NCBI GenBank assembly: GCA_028711905.1
Contig: JAQTRI010000018.1
Span: 1 to 19,753 of the forward strand
DNA length: 19,753 nt
From: Candidatus Wallbacteria bacterium
Lineage (GTDB): Bacteria; Muiribacteriota; JAQTZZ01
Direction: 5' to 3'
This document shows positions 5,934-13,863 of the stretch, piece by piece; positions within the stretch are counted from its first letter, which is position 1, and each line of letters opens with the position of its first letter. Under the pieces are notes generated by a model. The model did not search any database. It saw only the letters and a list, made by a program, of their open reading frames with translations, and had not been told where the DNA came from. The position numbers and the translations under genes were made by a program.

Positions 5934-6563
5934 TTACTTGGAGTAAAACTCAACAACCGTGCTCTCGTTGATGTTTGCCCCGATATCGCTTCTCTGGGGT
6001 TCACGGGCGATAGTAACCCTTCCCTGCTCAAGTTCTGTCCGCATCCATTCCGGAACTTCCCGGCCCTTGGAAATGCCCACTGCATCCAAAAGCGCCTGGC
6101 ACTGCCGGAACTTATCCTTGATCATAACCACATCACCGACACGAACCTGAAAAGAAGGAATATTGACTTTTTTCCCATTGACAGTCACCTGTCCGTGCCG
6201 TACAAACTGCCGTGACTGTGTCCGGGAAACAGCGAAACCGGCACGGAAAAGGACATTGTCGAGTCTCTTTTCCAGAAATCCCAGCAAAGAATGCCCTGTG
6301 ACTCCAGGCATTGCCGCGGCTTTGACATAATAGCTGTGAAACTGCTTTTCAAGAAGGCCGTAAATCTTCTTCACCTTCTGCTTTTCAATCAGCTGCATAC
6401 CGTAATCGGAAAGTTTCTTTCTCCTGTGGCCCTTGCTGGCTCCAGGTTCCAGACGCTTACGGTCAATAGCGCACTTATCCGAATAACAGCGCTTTCCCTT
6501 CAGGAAAAGTTTTTCTCCGATCCGCCTGCACTGACGGCATGATGGTCCGATATACCTTGCCAT
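5934..6563 (-). CDS. rpsD: 30S ribosomal protein S4
   Basis: The 209-residue product begins MARYIGPSCRQCRRIGEKLF and carries four cysteines at 9, 12, 26 and 31, exactly the zinc-knuckle spacing of the C+ form of S4 known from Thermus. The S4 RNA-binding domain with LDNVLFRAGF and SRTQSRQFVRHGQVTVNGKK follows at about 100-150. S4 is a primary 16S rRNA binder at the 5' domain and in several bacteria represses its own operon. It sits between rpsK and rpoA with short gaps. Confidence 0.97.
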   Translation of the reverse strand: MARYIGPSCRQCRRIGEKLFLKGKRCYSDKCAIDRKRLEPGASKGHRRKKLSDYGMQLIEKQKVKKIYGLLEKQFHSYYVKAAAMPGVTGHSLLGFLEKRLDNVLFRAGFAVSRTQSRQFVRHGQVTVNGKKVNIPSFQVRVGDVVMIKDKFRQCQALLDAVGISKGREVPEWMRTELEQGRVTIAREPQRSDIGANINESTVVEFYSK

Positions 6564-6577
6564 GTGAAAATCCTCCT

Positions 6578-6964
6578 TTAAACCCTTCGCCGTTTCGGCG
6601 GCCGGCAGCCGTTATGCGGAATCGGGGTAATATCCTTGATTAACTTGATTGAAAGCCCTGCGGTTTGAATGGATCTGATGGCGGTTTCCCTGCCTGACCC
6701 GGGGCCGCACAACATCACGATCACCTCACGCATGCCAAAATCAAGGGCTTTCTTAGCGGCATTTTCCGCAGCCAGCTGGGCTGCGTAAGCCGTGCCCTTG
6801 CGCGCTCCCTTGAAGCCGACATTTCCGCCGGAAGACCATGACACAAGGTTTCCTTTGGGATCAGTAATGGAAATGATCGTATTATTGAAAGTGGTATTGA
6901 TACAAACGATACCGTTGCTGACGATCTTTTTTTCTTTGCGTTTTTCAGCGCGTTTCCTTGCCAT
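6578..6964 (-). CDS. rpsK: 30S ribosomal protein S11
   Basis: The 128-residue product has the S11 core NTTFNNTIISITD, the GFKGARKGTAYAAQ segment and the conserved C-terminal DITPIPHNGCRPPKRRRV. S11 lies on the 30S platform near the E site. The N-terminus is a lysine-rich RNA-binding tail of ordinary length. It is 11 bases downstream of rpsM and 14 bases upstream of rpsD. Confidence 0.97.
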   Translation of the reverse strand: MARKRAEKRKEKKIVSNGIVCINTTFNNTIISITDPKGNLVSWSSGGNVGFKGARKGTAYAAQLAAENAAKKALDFGMREVIVMLCGPGSGRETAIRSIQTAGLSIKLIKDITPIPHNGCRPPKRRRV

Positions 6965-6975
6965 TGTCTATCTCC

Positions 6976-7350
6976 TCAACTTTCCTTGCGCTTTGAGCCG
7001 ACAGTTCTTCTGGCGCCTCTGCGAGTCCTGGCATTGGTTCTTGTGCGCTGCCCGCGGGTGGGCAACCCTCTGCGATGCCTGATTCCTCTATAACAACCGA
7101 TGTCGATCAGGCGCTTGATGGACATCTGTACATCACGCCGCAGATCACCTTCCACCTTGAAATTATTGTCAATGTATTCCTTGATCTGGTTTACTTCTTC
7201 GGTAGTGAGCGTGTGTACACGCTTGTTCATGTCAATGTTTGTTGCATCAAGGATTTTTCGGGATGTGGATCTGCCGATGCCGAAAATGTATGTGAGAGCG
7301 ATTTCGACTCTCTTGTTTTTAGGTAAATCAACTCCTGCTATGCGGGCCAT
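6976..7350 (-). CDS. rpsM: 30S ribosomal protein S13
   Basis: The 124-residue product starts MARIAGVDLPKNKRVEIALT and has the helix-two-turn-helix FGIGRSTSRKIL, then the basic RGIRHRRGLPTRGQRTRTNA stretch and a positively charged tail that reaches the P-site tRNA. S13 forms head-to-50S bridges. An AGGAGG site precedes the ATG, and the gene begins 10 bases after the rpmJ stop. Confidence 0.97.
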   Translation of the reverse strand: MARIAGVDLPKNKRVEIALTYIFGIGRSTSRKILDATNIDMNKRVHTLTTEEVNQIKEYIDNNFKVEGDLRRDVQMSIKRLIDIGCYRGIRHRRGLPTRGQRTRTNARTRRGARRTVGSKRKES

Positions 7351-7360
7351 CTTTCCTCCT

Positions 7361-7474
7361 TCATCCCTGCTTCTGCTTGTGCTTGGGATTTTCGCAGATC
7401 ACCCTGTTAATCCCGTTTCGTTTGATGATCTTGCATTTGTCGCAGATCTTCTTCACTGAGCTTCTAACCTTCAT
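7361..7474 (-). CDS. rpmJ: 50S ribosomal protein L36
   Basis: This 37-residue gene encodes MKVRSSVKKICDKCK at its start and RVICENPKHKQKQG at its end. Cys11, Cys14, Cys27 and His32 form the zinc ribbon of the C+ form of L36. GAGGAGG lies about eight bases before the ATG. It is the first gene after a 102-base gap from infA that holds a good promoter, and it is followed closely by rpsM. It is small but complete, and the family match is unambiguous. Confidence 0.95.
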   Translation of the reverse strand: MKVRSSVKKICDKCKIIKRNGINRVICENPKHKQKQG

Positions 7475-7497
7475 GGCTCTTCCTCCTCGGTTTATCT

Positions 7498-7512
7498 ACA
7501 TGTTTTGCATGT
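7498..7512 (-). promoter_or_regulatory. Short inverted repeat in the rpmJ 5' leader
   Basis: ACATG and CATGT flank a five-base spacer in the untranslated leader between the predicted start site and the rpmJ ribosome binding site. It could be a small hairpin or an operator-like dyad; five base pairs alone are weak evidence. Confidence 0.25.
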
Positions 7513-7533
7513 CTATTATTAAAAAGTGCTAAT

Positions 7534-7562
7534 ATTCTACTCAAGTCAAAGCTTAGTGTAAA
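7534..7562 (-). promoter_or_regulatory. Internal sigma70-type promoter for rpmJ-rpsM-rpsK-rpsD-rpoA
   Basis: On the minus strand TTTACA (7562-7557) and TAGAAT (7539-7534) are separated by exactly 17 bases, with two and one mismatches to consensus. This falls in the longest gap of the whole ribosomal cluster (7475-7576), which is AT-rich compared with its surroundings. It would drive the alpha-operon genes separately from the spc genes. Confidence 0.55.
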
Positions 7563-7576
7563 TAAAATTCGTTGGA

Positions 7577-7795
7577 TCACTTGTACCGGTAGACAATTCT
7601 CCCCCTCGTAAGATCATAAGGCGTCAATTCCACAGTCACCTTGTCGCCTGGAAGGATCCTGATGAAATACATACGCATTTTACCGGATATATGAGCCAGA
7701 ACCTTGTGCCCATTTTCCAGTTCAACCCTGAACATGGCATTGGGCAGCAGTTCTATCACTTTCCCGGTTACTTCAATAGCCTCTTCCTTTGGCAT
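7577..7795 (-). CDS. infA: Translation initiation factor IF-1
   Basis: The 72-residue product is a single OB-fold domain with EEAIEVTGKVIELLPNAMFR, LAHISGKMRMYFIRILPGDK and a C-terminal LTRGRIVYRYK, all hallmark IF-1 segments. IF-1 occupies the 30S A site during initiation. AGGAGG stands a few bases before the ATG. It follows map by 10 bases and closes the spc-type group before the internal promoter. Confidence 0.96.
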   Translation of the reverse strand: MPKEEAIEVTGKVIELLPNAMFRVELENGHKVLAHISGKMRMYFIRILPGDKVTVELTPYDLTRGRIVYRYK

Positions 7796-7805
7796 CCATT
7801 TCCTC

Positions 7806-8579
7806 CTAATTCAATCGGGTCAGAATTACAGGACCGTCTCCGGTCAGCGCAACCGTGTGCTCGAAATGCGCTGAATGCATCCTGTCTTTGGTTACAACGG
7901 TCCAGTTATTGTCACGAACTTCCACTTCAAAAGTGCCGAGATTGACCATTGGCTCAATGGCAAAAACCATGCCCCGCCGCAGACGGATTCCTCCTCCGGC
8001 AGAGCAGGATTCCGGAACATAATTAGGAATTTCCGGTTTTTCATGCAGTTTTCGGCCAATGCCATGACCCACGAAATCCCGAACAACAGAATAACCGTGT
8101 TTCTCTACATAGCTCTGGATAGCGTGGGAAATGTCAAAGAGCCTTTTACCCTCACGGAAACTGTCGATACCGTGGTAAAGAGCATTTTCACTGATCTTGA
8201 GAAAGTTACTGATGTTCTTTTCCACTTTTCCGACCTTGAAAGTATGGGCTGCATCAGCAAAATAGCCCTGAAATTCGACTCCGAGGTCCACGCTGATAAT
8301 ATCACCTTCCCGAAGTTCTCTCTCTCCGGGAATTCCGTGTACCACTTCCTCGTTGACCGATGCGCAGATCGAAGCCGGAAAGGGATGTTTCCCAGGGCAG
8401 TAGCCAAGAAAAGCCGGGCGTCCCCCCTGTTCCTTAATCATCAGCTGGGCAGTCCTGTCCAATTCCCGGGTCTTGATACCCGGCAGTATCATAGATCTCA
8501 ATCTGTCCATCACCTGAGCCAGAATCTCACCAGCTTTGCGGATGTTCTCGATTTCCCTGTCAGACTTCAACTCGACCAC
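7806..8579 (-). CDS. map: Methionine aminopeptidase, type I
   Basis: The 257-residue product has the type I pita-bread fold without an N-terminal zinc finger. The five metal ligands are visible: Asp98 in SVDLG, Asp109 in ADAAHTF, His172 in GHGIG, Glu209 in AIEPM and Glu240 in AHFEHT; His81 in VVHGIP is the usual substrate contact. It removes the initiator methionine from nascent proteins. I chose GTG at 8579 because GAGG lies about nine bases upstream and it gives the standard N-terminus before LKSDREIENIRKAG; a TTG at 8594 would add five residues. The start overlaps the end of adk by 20 bases. Confidence 0.93.
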   Translation of the reverse strand: MVELKSDREIENIRKAGEILAQVMDRLRSMILPGIKTRELDRTAQLMIKEQGGRPAFLGYCPGKHPFPASICASVNEEVVHGIPGERELREGDIISVDLGVEFQGYFADAAHTFKVGKVEKNISNFLKISENALYHGIDSFREGKRLFDISHAIQSYVEKHGYSVVRDFVGHGIGRKLHEKPEIPNYVPESCSAGGGIRLRRGMVFAIEPMVNLGTFEVEVRDNNWTVVTKDRMHSAHFEHTVALTGDGPVILTRLN

Positions 8580-9216
8580 TTGCCAACACCTCAAAAATCC
8601 GTTCCCGGATTCCCTCTACCTCTCCGCTGCCGTCAATCTCAGTCAAGCACCGCCGGCGGTAAAAATCAAGAATCGAACTTGTCTGTTCATGATAAACACG
8701 CAACCTGTTGAGAACAGTATCCTCGCGATCATCATCCCTGGTATAGAGCTCCCCCCCACAGTCATCACACTGGTCCTGACTTTTTGGAGGCTGAAACACA
8801 ATATGGAAACTGTGTCCGCATTGTCGGCACATTCTCCTGCCACTCAGGCGTTTCACAAGTTCGGCATCATCGACCTTTAAGGAAATCACAGCATCAATGC
8901 AGCGCTCCTGCCGGTCGAGTAGATTGTCGAGAAAGCGGGCCTGATCGAGGTTTCGCGGATAGCCGTCAAGGATGAAACCTTTTTCGCAGTCAGTGCCGGA
9001 AAGTTTCTGTTCCACCATGCGATCAATGATTCCGTCCGGAACAAGTGCGCCGCGGTCCATATACGCTTTGGCTTCTTTTCCGAGGGCAGAGCCTGATTTG
9101 ACATTGGCACGCAAAATGTCCCCTGTGGAGATCTGCGGGATGGAAAACTCCTTGATCAGGAACTTGGCCTGAGTACCCTTGCCGGCTCCCGGGGGACCGA
9201 ATAGAATCAGGTTCAT
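8560..9216 (-). CDS. adk: Adenylate kinase
   Basis: The 218-residue product starts MNLILFGPPGAGKGT with the P-loop at 7-15, then the AMP-binding STGDILR and FILDGYPRN motifs, and a long LID domain. The LID carries Cys130, Cys133, Cys150 and Cys153, the four-cysteine zinc site of Gram-positive-type and many other long-form enzymes. It catalyses AMP + ATP to two ADP. ATG at 9216 is preferred to the longer upstream frame because it gives the family N-terminus and follows GGAGGAAGG. It is 13 bases from secY. Confidence 0.96.
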   Translation of the reverse strand: MNLILFGPPGAGKGTQAKFLIKEFSIPQISTGDILRANVKSGSALGKEAKAYMDRGALVPDGIIDRMVEQKLSGTDCEKGFILDGYPRNLDQARFLDNLLDRQERCIDAVISLKVDDAELVKRLSGRRMCRQCGHSFHIVFQPPKSQDQCDDCGGELYTRDDDREDTVLNRLRVYHEQTSSILDFYRRRCLTEIDGSGEVEGIRERIFEVLASGRVEV

Positions 9217-9229
9217 ACCTTCCTCCGCA

Positions 9230-10558
9230 TCAGGCCTTACCGCCGCGTTTCTTGAGGAAGCCTTCGTAATGCCGGACCAGCAGGTGGGATTCTGCCTGTT
9301 TAACTGTATCAAGTACCACTCCGACCAGGATCAGGATCGATGTTCCACCCATGTAGAAAGGCACATCAGTTGCCACGATCACCAGCCTGGGTACCAAGTC
9401 GATTAGAGCTAAGAAAATAGCACCGGCGAATGTAATGCGGACCATGGTCCGGTCAATGAATTCCGCCGTTGGCCGACCGGCCCTGATACCAGGAATGAAT
9501 CCGCCGTATTTTTTCATGTTATCAGCCATGTCGCGTGGATTGAAAACGATAGCAGTGTAAAAATAGGCGAATCCAACGATCAGCAGCGTGTACACCACAT
9601 TATAGGTGATGGCAGATGGAGAAAAAAGTCCCGAAAGATTCTGCAGAAACTTGGTCATAGTGACATTGTTCAAAACCAGTTGCTGCACGCCGGAAATGAT
9701 CATTCGCGGAAAAACCATGACAGAAGCGGCAAAAATGATGGGAATAACCCCAGCCTGATTCACTCTCAGCGGAATATGCGTGCTCTGTCCGCCATAAACC
9801 CTGCGTCCGACAACGCGTTTGGCATACTGCACAGGTATTTTCCTCGATCCTTCGTACATGAATACTACGGCCGCGATAAGAGCGAACACAAAAATGCCGA
9901 TCAAAATCAGGATCGGGATGAAAGTAGGCTGATCGCTGAACTTCCTGTATGTCTGGATCGCACCTTCAGGAAGGCGGGAAACAATACTGATCGTGATCAG
10001 CAATGAAACCCCGTTACCAATGCCTCTCTCTGTGATCTGTTCACCAAGCCACATGATGAAACTGGTTCCTGCTGTAAGCGTGATTACGGTAATAATCGTA
10101 AAAAAAGCAAAATTCGCGTCCATCTGCTCCGTAAGAATTCCGAAGTTTTTCATCATAAAGCTGATGCCGAAGGCCTGGATACCACCGATCAGAACCGTAC
10201 CCCAGCGCGTGTACTGGGAAATCTTTTTCCGGCCGTCTTCGCCTTCCTTGGATAGTTTTTCCAGAAAAGGCACGACATAAACCAGCAGCTGCATGATGAT
10301 CGAGGAATTGATATACGGTGTGATGCCCAGCGCGAAAACGCTGAAGTTTTTCAACGCACCCCCGGAAAAAAGATCCAGGAAGCCCAGAACACCACTCATC
10401 GCCCCCTTTGAAGCGAAAAAATCAAACAGCTTGGCAGGATCTACGCCGAGACTCGGCACATGTGCGCCCAGCCTGAATACGGCAATCATCCCCATTGTGA
10501 ACAATATCCTTTTTTTCAATTCAGGGATTTTACCGATATTGGCGACTTTTTCAATCAT
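9230..10558 (-). CDS. secY: Preprotein translocase subunit SecY
   Basis: The 442-residue product is strongly hydrophobic with about ten membrane segments and the SecY signatures LGITPYINSSIIMQL near the plug/second segment, GIGNGVSLLI, and ending in a basic EGFLKKRGGKA tail. It is the channel of the Sec translocon. Its ATG overlaps the rplO stop by four bases (ATGA), so it is coupled to L15 translation. Length and architecture are normal. Confidence 0.97.
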   Translation of the reverse strand: MIEKVANIGKIPELKKRILFTMGMIAVFRLGAHVPSLGVDPAKLFDFFASKGAMSGVLGFLDLFSGGALKNFSVFALGITPYINSSIIMQLLVYVVPFLEKLSKEGEDGRKKISQYTRWGTVLIGGIQAFGISFMMKNFGILTEQMDANFAFFTIITVITLTAGTSFIMWLGEQITERGIGNGVSLLITISIVSRLPEGAIQTYRKFSDQPTFIPILILIGIFVFALIAAVVFMYEGSRKIPVQYAKRVVGRRVYGGQSTHIPLRVNQAGVIPIIFAASVMVFPRMIISGVQQLVLNNVTMTKFLQNLSGLFSPSAITYNVVYTLLIVGFAYFYTAIVFNPRDMADNMKKYGGFIPGIRAGRPTAEFIDRTMVRITFAGAIFLALIDLVPRLVIVATDVPFYMGGTSILILVGVVLDTVKQAESHLLVRHYEGFLKKRGGKA

Positions 10559-11001
10559 TTAAGCACCTCTATGTGACCCTGGGCCTTTTCGATCTTTTCC
10601 ACTGCCGTCTGAGTGAAACGGTGGGCTATGACCTTAAGCGGCTTGCTCAGTTCCCCATTGCCGAGGATCTTGATTCCACCGTCTTCCACCTTTTTGATCA
10701 TACCGCTTTCCACCAGGAGAGCAGGTGTCACTTCTGTATGAGGCTCAAACCGTTCCAAAGCGCTGACATTAATCGTAGAATACACTACACGATTGAAATT
10801 TTTGAAGCCGCGCTTAGGCACTCGCCGGTAAAGAGGCATCTGTCCGCCTTCGAACCCGATGCGCACACCACCGCCGCTGCGGCTGTTCTGTCCATTATTT
10901 CCCCGGCATGAAGTGCCGCCGTGCCCAGAAGAAGGACCACGACCTACGCGTTTCCGTCCTTTTTTTGATCCCTTATTTGGTGCCATTTCATGTAATTTCA
11001 T
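10555..11001 (-). CDS. rplO: 50S ribosomal protein L15
   Basis: The 148-residue product starts MKLHEMAPNKGSKKGRKRVG, followed by the glycine-rich GRGPSSGHGGTSCRGNNGQN extension that threads into 23S rRNA and a globular C-terminal domain. ATG at 11001 is chosen; a GTG immediately before it, at 11004, is in frame but sits only two bases from GGAGG. L15 is a late assembly protein of the 50S subunit. The gene overlaps secY by four bases. Confidence 0.95.
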   Translation of the reverse strand: MKLHEMAPNKGSKKGRKRVGRGPSSGHGGTSCRGNNGQNSRSGGGVRIGFEGGQMPLYRRVPKRGFKNFNRVVYSTINVSALERFEPHTEVTPALLVESGMIKKVEDGGIKILGNGELSKPLKVIAHRFTQTAVEKIEKAQGHIEVLK

Positions 11002-11015
11002 CACTACCTCCGCAG

Positions 11016-11195
11016 TTACTCAGTTTCAATGTCCAGCAGATGGGAAGTTTTGTTGATCATACCCCTGATCACGGGCGTATCCTCATAAACACGGGTTTGT
11101 CCGATCCTGGAAAGTCCCATGCTTTCTATAATCTTCCGCTGCTTGTCCGACTTGCCTGTAATACTTCTTTTCAGTGTTACCTTGATCTTGGACAT
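11016..11195 (-). CDS. rpmD: 50S ribosomal protein L30
   Basis: The 59-residue product MSKIKVTLKRSITGKSDKQR then GLSRIGQTRVYEDTPVIRGM is the L30 fold in its short bacterial form. ATG at 11195 is chosen because GGAGG lies four to five bases upstream and the N-terminus fits; the longer in-frame option from 11258 runs into rpsE and has no family support. It lies between rpsE and rplO as usual. Confidence 0.94.
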   Translation of the reverse strand: MSKIKVTLKRSITGKSDKQRKIIESMGLSRIGQTRVYEDTPVIRGMINKTSHLLDIETE

Positions 11196-11205
11196 AAATC
11201 CTCCG

Positions 11206-11736
11206 TCACTGCTGGATACCCAGCACTTCCCTGTTGGTTTTTCCTCGGGTCTTGGCAATCAGGTCAACGCTGCGCAATGATTTCAGACCCTCGAAAGTGG
11301 CACGCACGACATTGATCTTTGTACGGGAGCCGATGCACTTGGAAAGCACATCCGTAATCCCGGCCAGTTCAGCAATGGCGCGCACTGCTCCACCGGCTAT
11401 AACACCAGTGCCCGGAACAGCCGGCTTGAGAAGAACTTCTCCAGCACCGAAACAACCGATAATCTCATGGGGAATGGTTCCCTTGATCAAGGGAATCTCG
11501 ACCAGGGTCTTCCTGGCCTTTTCTACAGCTTTTCTCATGGCTTCCGGCACTTCCTTGGCATTACCAAGTCCGAAGCCGACTTTGCCGTGACTGTCACCGA
11601 CAACAACGAGTACACTGAAGGAAAATCGCTTGCCGCCTTTAACAACTTTGCACACGCGGCTGACATAGATCACTCTTTCCTTCAGCATCGTTTCACCAGT
11701 ATTCGCGAAATTAGCTTGCCTGTCCTGAATACCCAC
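11206..11736 (-). CDS. rpsE: 30S ribosomal protein S5
   Basis: The 176-residue product has the double-stranded-RNA-binding-like N-terminal domain (VSRVCKVVKGGKRFSFSVLV, VGFGLGNAKEVPEAMRKAVE) and the C-terminal VRAIAELAGITDVLSKCIGS domain. S5 acts in decoding fidelity and mRNA unwinding at the 30S entry. It starts with GTG nine bases after AGGAGG, giving an N-terminal extension of about 16 residues before the core MLKERVIYVSRV. Confidence 0.95.
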   Translation of the reverse strand: MGIQDRQANFANTGETMLKERVIYVSRVCKVVKGGKRFSFSVLVVVGDSHGKVGFGLGNAKEVPEAMRKAVEKARKTLVEIPLIKGTIPHEIIGCFGAGEVLLKPAVPGTGVIAGGAVRAIAELAGITDVLSKCIGSRTKINVVRATFEGLKSLRSVDLIAKTRGKTNREVLGIQQ

Positions 11737-11759
11737 CCTTAGATTCCTCCTAAGCGAAC

Positions 11760-12131
11760 TTAAAATTTAAGACCTTTTTCCCGTGCCTTATCGGCCAAAG
11801 CCTTGATACACCCGTGGTATCTGAAGCCTCCCCTGTCAAACACAGCCTCGGTCATGTTAGAACTCGCTGCCCTGGATGCGATAAGCTCACCCACAAGGCA
11901 TGCGGCTTCCTTATTTCCACCATGCTTGAATTTACCGCGCAATTCCGGATCAAGAGTTGATGCGCTGACAAGGGTCTTTCCAGCCATGTCATCGATCAGC
12001 TGCGCGTAAATATGACGGCTGGTGCGGAAAACCGACAGCCTTGGCCTGGCACCGTTACCCAGAACCTTCTTACGGACACGAGTGTGTCTGGTCAATCTTT
12101 TTTCCTGGCGATTTTTTTCCATTTCTCTCAC
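11760..12131 (-). CDS. rplR: 50S ribosomal protein L18
   Basis: The 123-residue product has a basic N-terminus, RPRLSVFRTSRHIYAQLIDD, and the conserved C-terminal end FDRGGFRYHGCIKALADKAR. L18 binds 5S rRNA together with L5. It follows rplF by ten bases and precedes rpsE by 23. Nothing unusual is seen. Confidence 0.96.
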   Translation of the reverse strand: MREMEKNRQEKRLTRHTRVRKKVLGNGARPRLSVFRTSRHIYAQLIDDMAGKTLVSASTLDPELRGKFKHGGNKEAACLVGELIASRAASSNMTEAVFDRGGFRYHGCIKALADKAREKGLKF

Positions 12132-12141
12132 CTCTCTGAGG

Positions 12142-12681
12142 TTATGCGGCCTTCTTGCCGGCCTTCTTCCTTACATGTTCAGCAGTATACCTGATACCCG
12201 CACCTTTATATGGTTCCGGTGGACGCACAGCGCGAACATCAGCCGCAAACTGACCCAGAACCTCTCTGTCGATTCCATACAGAGTCAGCAGAGATTTCTC
12301 CACCTTGGCACTGACTCCGACCGGCATTTTCATCTCTACCGGATGGGAGAATCCAACGCTCAATTCAATTATTCTGTCTTTCACAAGAGCACGATATCCG
12401 ACTCCCATAATCGTCAGGCTTTTCTCGAATCCCTGGCTGACACCGCAGACCAGATTACTGATCAGCTTGTTGGTCAGCCCGTGAAGAGCGCGGTTGTTCT
12501 TGTCATCGTCTGGCCTGGCAACAGTAATCTCGCCGGCATTTACAACTACCTTCATGCCCCTGTTGTAAACGAGGGAATTTTCGCCCTTGGGACCCTTAAC
12601 AGATAAGCTGAATGCTTTCTCATCATGCTTGATCGTTACGCCCTGCGGCACTTTTATGACTTTCTTTCCAATGCGTGACAT
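12142..12681 (-). CDS. rplF: 50S ribosomal protein L6
   Basis: The 179-residue product starts MSRIGKKVIKVPQGVTIK and shows the two repeated L6 domains, with the C-terminal signature PPEPYKGAGIRYTAEHVRKK. L6 lies near the factor-binding site and 23S rRNA helix 97. It follows rpsH by 15 bases. Length is typical. Confidence 0.97.
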   Translation of the reverse strand: MSRIGKKVIKVPQGVTIKHDEKAFSLSVKGPKGENSLVYNRGMKVVVNAGEITVARPDDDKNNRALHGLTNKLISNLVCGVSQGFEKSLTIMGVGYRALVKDRIIELSVGFSHPVEMKMPVGVSAKVEKSLLTLYGIDREVLGQFAADVRAVRPPEPYKGAGIRYTAEHVRKKAGKKAA

Positions 12682-12696
12682 CGTTCCTCCTTGTGC

Positions 12697-13092
12697 TTAC
12701 CAGACATAACAGACCACTTCGCCGCCCACGCCCTCGGTCCTGGACTGGCGGGAAGTCATCATGCCTCTTGAAGTAGACATGATTGCCACTCCAAGTCCCC
12801 CCAACACCATGGGGAGTTCGTCTTTGGAGGCGTACACGCGACGGCCTGCATGGCTGATGCGTTTGAGCCCCTTGATTGTCAGTTCTTTGTCTTTGTTGTA
12901 TTTCAGATACACGCGGATCACACCCTTGCTGCTCTGCTTGATGTACTTGTAATCCTTGATGTATCCCTCTTCACGAAGAATGCGTGAAATCTCCAGCTTG
13001 ATCTTTGAAGCCGGAATGTCCACCACTTCCTTCAAAGTCGAGCCGGCGTTCCTTACGCGAGTGAGATAATCGGAAATCGGATCATGCATCAT
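12697..13092 (-). CDS. rpsH: 30S ribosomal protein S8
   Basis: The 131-residue product contains HDPISDYLTRVRNA at the start and the C-terminal GLGVAIMSTSRGMMTSRQSR block that binds 16S helix 21. In enteric bacteria S8 also represses the spc operon at a site before rplE, but here the rplX-rplE gap is only 10 bases, so that operator is not evident. Two consecutive ATG codons occur at the start; either could be used, with GGAGG 10-13 bases upstream. Confidence 0.96.
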   Translation of the reverse strand: MMHDPISDYLTRVRNAGSTLKEVVDIPASKIKLEISRILREEGYIKDYKYIKQSSKGVIRVYLKYNKDKELTIKGLKRISHAGRRVYASKDELPMVLGGLGVAIMSTSRGMMTSRQSRTEGVGGEVVCYVW

Positions 13093-13112
13093 TGGTCGTT
13101 ATCCTCCCTTTT

Positions 13113-13298
13113 CTACCAGCTCGATTTCATCACGCCCGGAATTTCACCCTTGCTGGCGAATTTCCGGAAGCAAAGCCTGCACATGTTGAAATCGCGCATA
13201 AACGCGCGTGGCCGCCCGCAAAGGGGACACCGATTGTGCCTGCGCGAATTGAATTTCGGTTCCATTTTCTGTTTTTCCATTTTTACTTTCGTGGCCAT
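13113..13298 (-). CDS. rpsN: 30S ribosomal protein S14, type Z (zinc form)
   Basis: The 61-residue product is the short zinc form of S14, with Cys24, Cys27, Cys40 and Cys43 in the CPLCGRPRAFMRDFNMCRLC ribbon and the terminal GEIPGVMKSSW. It binds the 16S 3' major domain in the head. The N-terminal stretch before the core is a few residues longer than in the shortest homologues. It lies between rplE and rpsH as usual. Confidence 0.96.
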   Translation of the reverse strand: MATKVKMEKQKMEPKFNSRRHNRCPLCGRPRAFMRDFNMCRLCFRKFASKGEIPGVMKSSW

Positions 13299-13310
13299 CC
13301 CGTTCTCCTC

Positions 13311-13853
13311 TTACTTCTTGATGAAAGGCATTCCCATGCGTTCAAGGAATTCCCGGCATTCTTCGTCGTTTGTTGCGGTAGTAACGAAACAGATGTCCAT
13401 CCCGCGGATCTGATCGATCTTGTCGTAATTGATCTCAGGAAAAACGATCTGTTCCTTGACTCCGAGGGAATAGTTGCCGCGTCCGTCAAAAGACTTGGTG
13501 GGAACACCCCTGAAGTCTCTCACGCGGGGAAGAACGATGTTGAACAGCTTGTCCATGAAAAAATACATCCTCTCACCGCGGAGAGTCACCTTGAGCCCAA
13601 CAGTCATTCCTGCTCTCAGCTTGAAGTTGGAAATGGATTTTCTGGCCTTGCGCTGCATGGGTTTCTGACCAGTGATATTCCTCAAATCTTCTGTAGCTCC
13701 GTCCACAATCTTCGGGTTGTTTTTGGCTTCCCCGATACCCATATTCACCACGATTTTGGTGATTTTCGGAACCTGCATCGGGGATTTGTATCCCCGAGTT
13801 TTCATCATCTCAGGCACCACATTCTCTCTGAATTTCTGTAACAGCCTATTCAT
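13311..13853 (-). CDS. rplE: 50S ribosomal protein L5
   Basis: The 180-residue product has MQVPKITKIVVNMGIGEA, the RNA-binding FKLRAGMTVGLKVTLRGERM segment and the C-terminal GMDICFVTTATNDEECREFL. L5 binds 5S rRNA and contacts P-site tRNA. It begins 10 bases after rplX ends. Nothing unusual. Confidence 0.97.
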   Translation of the reverse strand: MNRLLQKFRENVVPEMMKTRGYKSPMQVPKITKIVVNMGIGEAKNNPKIVDGATEDLRNITGQKPMQRKARKSISNFKLRAGMTVGLKVTLRGERMYFFMDKLFNIVLPRVRDFRGVPTKSFDGRGNYSLGVKEQIVFPEINYDKIDQIRGMDICFVTTATNDEECREFLERMGMPFIKK

Positions 13854-13863
13854 ATTTCACTCC

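Noticed and set aside
7875..8711. 278-codon open frame on the plus strand opposite map and adk
   Set aside because: It is antisense to two clear conserved enzymes and has no recognisable protein pattern or start signal; a shadow of codon usage.
13092..13841. 249-codon open frame on the plus strand opposite rpsN and rplE
   Set aside because: Antisense to conserved ribosomal genes with no family resemblance.
13854..13863. S8-binding operator before rplE as in enteric bacteria
   Set aside because: The rplX-rplE gap is only 10 bases and I see no helix-21-like structure there.
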